From Candidatus Woesearchaeota archaeon (lineage in GTDB: Archaea; Nanobdellota; Nanobdellia; Woesearchaeales; GW2011-AR9): a DNA stretch of 43,553 bases. The stretch spans positions 1-43,553 of the forward strand of contig JACOZP010000002.1 of assembly GCA_016181265.1 (NCBI GenBank), read 5' to 3'. Made by a program: the position numbers and the translations under genes. Position 1 is the stretch's first letter; each line of letters begins with the position of its first letter. Below the pieces are notes generated by a model. The model did not search any database. It saw nothing but the letters and a program-made list of their open reading frames with translations, and was not told the origin of the DNA. Below are positions 41,882 to 43,553 of this stretch, in pieces.

Positions 41882-41970
41882 TAAACGACAAAATAAAGAT
41901 ATCACTAATCTTATCGTTTACTATATAGTGAGCGACACGTTTCTCTGCATTATTTATTATCGCTCACTAT
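41879..41970. repeat. Two-hairpin palindromic element, copy 5 (modules A'-D')
   Basis: A': TAGTAAACGA (41879-41888)/TCGTTTACTA (41914-41923), with the stem continued inside by ATAAAGAT/ATCTTAT. D': ATAGTGAGCGA (41925-41935)/TCGCTCACTAT (41960-41970). The left arm of A' contains the cdc6 stop codon, exactly as in copy 2. Modules B and C of copy 2 are absent, so the arrangement is mosaic. Confidence 0.85.
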
Positions 41971-42012
41971 TTTGAGAGAAAGATTTTAAAGTTGTGAGTT
42001 AATTAATTATTT

Positions 42013-42573
42013 ATGGACAACATTAACGGGCTTCGTAAGCTGTATCAATTAAAGAACGTTGAAAGAGCTTGCTCTGTCTGGGGGAGAAAAGAAAGCACCG
42101 CCGAACATAGTTGGAGCTGTTTAATTCTCGCTGATTATTTTCTGAGTAGTATCAATAAGCCAGAGCTCAACCGTCTTAAAGTGTATGAACTATTGATGTA
42201 TCACGACGTGGTAGAGATTGAGACGGGAGATGTTAATATCACAAATGAGAAAATGCAAAAAGGCAAACAGAAAAGAGAGCAAGAAGCAATGCATGTTCTC
42301 AAAGAACATATCCCCGCTGTTTTAAGACAGAAATTTGTCAATCTTTTTACAGAATTTGAAGAGCAAAAGACGGCGGAAGCCAAGTTTGCTAAAGCTATCG
42401 ATGCGCTTGATGCAGAGATCCACGAATTAGATTACAAAGATGATTGGAAAGGCTGGACAGAAGAATTTCTCCGAAGAAAGAAGCAGCCTCTTTTTGAGAC
42501 TTTTCCAGAATTACGTGCGACGTTCGAAAAAACGATTCAATTCTGTCGCGAACACGGTTATTTCACTCAGTGA
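42013..42573 (+). CDS. HD-domain hydrolase, YfbR/HDDC2-like
   Basis: 186-aa metal-dependent phosphohydrolase. His32 (STAEHSW), His64-Asp65 (MYHDVVEIETGD) and Asp130 (KAIDALDAE) give the H...HD...D set, with the Glu/Asp of EIETGD typical of the YfbR/HDDC2 group that acts on deoxynucleoside 5'-monophosphates. Likely nucleotide-pool enzyme. GATTTTAAAG about 27 nt before ATG. Its 3' end overlaps nnrE by 11 nt. Confidence 0.88.
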   Translation: MDNINGLRKLYQLKNVERACSVWGRKESTAEHSWSCLILADYFLSSINKPELNRLKVYELLMYHDVVEIETGDVNITNEKMQKGKQKREQEAMHVLKEHIPAVLRQKFVNLFTEFEEQKTAEAKFAKAIDALDAEIHELDYKDDWKGWTEEFLRRKKQPLFETFPELRATFEKTIQFCREHGYFTQ

Positions 42574-43201
42574 TCTTCGCTGATCGCGGTATTCCGATAT
42601 CTACGATCACGCTTTTTTCTTGAAACGTTTCCAATCCTTTTTTTAGATCATGCAAGGCCACAATTAGATCCACAGCACATGCTTTCTCCAGCACTTCTCC
42701 CGTATCGGGATGAATTCCCGTAGGCACATCTACTGCTACTTTGTAGCCGTTCAATGAATTGAAATAATCAATCGCCACTTTTATCTGCTCACGCATTGCG
42801 CCTTTCACTCCCGTACCCAATAGCGCATCGACGAGAATTAATTCCGCACCCTTTTGGAACTTAAATTTCTTCAGGTCTTCCTCATTTTCTACGGAAATGA
42901 TCGTGATTTGTTTTTGGATCTTCGCATAATTCTTTAATGTCTCTGGACCCATTTTCTCCTTTGATCCAAACAATAATACGATCACGGGACATTCTTCTGC
43001 GAAATACCGCGCGGCAACGAGTCCATCTCCTCCATTATTTCCCTGACCCGCAAAAATGACCACATGCTTATTCTTGATATCTGTCTTTTTCCGTACCATT
43101 CGGAAAATCTGTTTACCGGCATTCTCCATCATCTGATTGATCGATACACCATTATCGATCGCCAGAAATTCTAACTCTCTCATCTCATCTATCGTAATCA
43201 T
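42563..43201 (-). CDS. nnrE: NAD(P)H-hydrate epimerase (YjeF N-terminal type)
   Basis: 212-aa enzyme that interconverts R and S forms of damaged NAD(P)H hydrate. The signature AGQGNNGGDGLVAARYF is at about 51-67, with VDALLGTGVKGAM following. It is a stand-alone epimerase domain; many archaea fuse it to the ADP-dependent dehydratase NnrD, which is not seen here. CTTATATAAACAG about 25-30 nt upstream of ATG indicates a leaderless transcript. Confidence 0.92.
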   Translation of the reverse strand: MITIDEMRELEFLAIDNGVSINQMMENAGKQIFRMVRKKTDIKNKHVVIFAGQGNNGGDGLVAARYFAEECPVIVLLFGSKEKMGPETLKNYAKIQKQITIISVENEEDLKKFKFQKGAELILVDALLGTGVKGAMREQIKVAIDYFNSLNGYKVAVDVPTGIHPDTGEVLEKACAVDLIVALHDLKKGLETFQEKSVIVDIGIPRSAKITE

Positions 43202-43250
43202 AAGTAGAAGGACAAAAAATCTGTTTATATAAGTTGTTGTCTTGGAGAAG

Positions 43251-43553
43251 TCAAAAGAGATAGATCAAGACCGCAACTGCTAGTCCGATTAACGCGCCGA
43301 CAACGACTTGTAGGGGGGTATGGCCCAGAGAATAATGGAAGCGTGATTTTAGATGATGCATCTGGAATAATTTTTGGATCGCCTTTCCTTCCATCCCTAC
43401 AGAACGACGTACCCCAAATGCGTCGCGCAGAACGATCAACGCCAAGACAAGACTAATCGCAAAAGCACTGGTTGTTCCTTCTCCTAAATAGATACTCGTT
43501 GCCAGTGCGACAACAAATGCTGAGTGTGAGGATGGCATCCCTCCCGTAACGAT
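43251..43553 (-). CDS. Divergent PAP2/DUF212-like membrane protein, 5' end beyond window
   Basis: At least 100 residues; the frame is open to the window edge (IVTGG before MPSSHS), so the ORF-track Met is internal. GGMPSSHSA and SLGHTPLQVVVGALIG are the phosphatase-like motifs of the divergent PAP2 (DUF212) family, with three membrane helices in the visible part. The conserved DAFGVRRSVG loop is present. It may handle lipid phosphates; the family's function is unproven. Confidence 0.82.
   Translation of the reverse strand: MVTGGMPSSHSAFVVALATSIYLGEGTTSAFAISLVLALIVLRDAFGVRRSVGMEGKAIQKLFQMHHLKSRFHYSLGHTPLQVVVGALIGLAVAVLIYLF

Noticed and set aside
41882-42012. Replication origin next to cdc6
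   Set aside because: Foldbacks are of the same type found elsewhere in the window, and no repeated origin boxes or unwinding element could be identified.

Overview
The window is a gene-dense piece of an archaeal chromosome. The archaeal assignment rests on an archaeal/eukaryotic information-processing set: Orc1/Cdc6, RFC large subunit, RPA/SSB-like OB protein, RNase P Pop5, proteasome alpha, exosome Rrp4-Rrp41-Rrp42, RpoK, eL42, eS27, aIF2-alpha, Nop10, uS15, Pth2 and an XPD-type helicase. Promoters are also archaeal: most first genes have a TATA-like box about 25-28 nt before the start codon (leaderless), while internal operon genes carry GGAGG/GGTGA-type ribosome sites. Many small zinc-ribbon and orphan membrane proteins, very short spacers and a compact style suggest a DPANN-type archaeon (Woesearchaeota-like). 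That lineage call is inference.

Layout. 1-7.5 kb: an orphan dihydrolipoyl-dehydrogenase-like flavoenzyme, an M1 aminopeptidase, a putative HExxH protease, a glyoxylate-reductase-type dehydrogenase, an NDH-2-like flavoprotein and two small proteins, one a DUF5679-type zinc ribbon. 7.7-15.8 kb: a kinase-fold-like orphan, ValRS, a 7-TM protein, an IMPDH-like protein, a CNNM/DUF21-CBS protein and RfcL. 15.8-20.5 kb: an ABC exporter, a GlyRS with a shortened anticodon-binding domain, a membrane protein, SSB and Pop5. 20.7-26.5 kb: an exosome-proteasome cluster (PsmA, Rrp4, Rrp41, Rrp42, RpoK) interrupted by a beta-helix lipoprotein gene. 26.6-28.3 kb: a TrmB regulator followed by three small proteins, two of them tandem paralogues. 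28.3-32.8 kb: Pth2, a JAB-like protein, and the translation cluster eL42-eS27-aIF2a-Nop10 plus uS15. 33-38.4 kb: a wHTH regulator, the XPD-type helicase and orphan proteins. 38.4 kb to the end: SerRS, orphans, Orc1/Cdc6, an HD hydrolase, NnrE and a partial PAP2-like membrane protein.

The most unusual content is intergenic. A mosaic family of multi-hairpin palindromic elements lies at 21-90, 14412-14562, 20505-20726, 33571-33774 and 41879-41970. Two copies begin inside the TAG stop codon of the upstream gene and share the arm consensus TAGTRARYGAC. Substitutions between copies are compensated in the opposite arm, so the foldback is conserved rather than the sequence. One hairpin module (GAAATGAGAA...TTCTCATTTC) recurs in two elements. 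This resembles bacterial REP/BIME mosaics in organisation. I know of no described archaeal family with this arm sequence, and no search could be run.

Other points to check are the GlyRS deletion, altered active-site residues in the IMPDH-like protein, the TrmB plus tandem-paralogue operon, a palindromic TATA box before eL42, and a structured leader with a second possible start before Rrp4.
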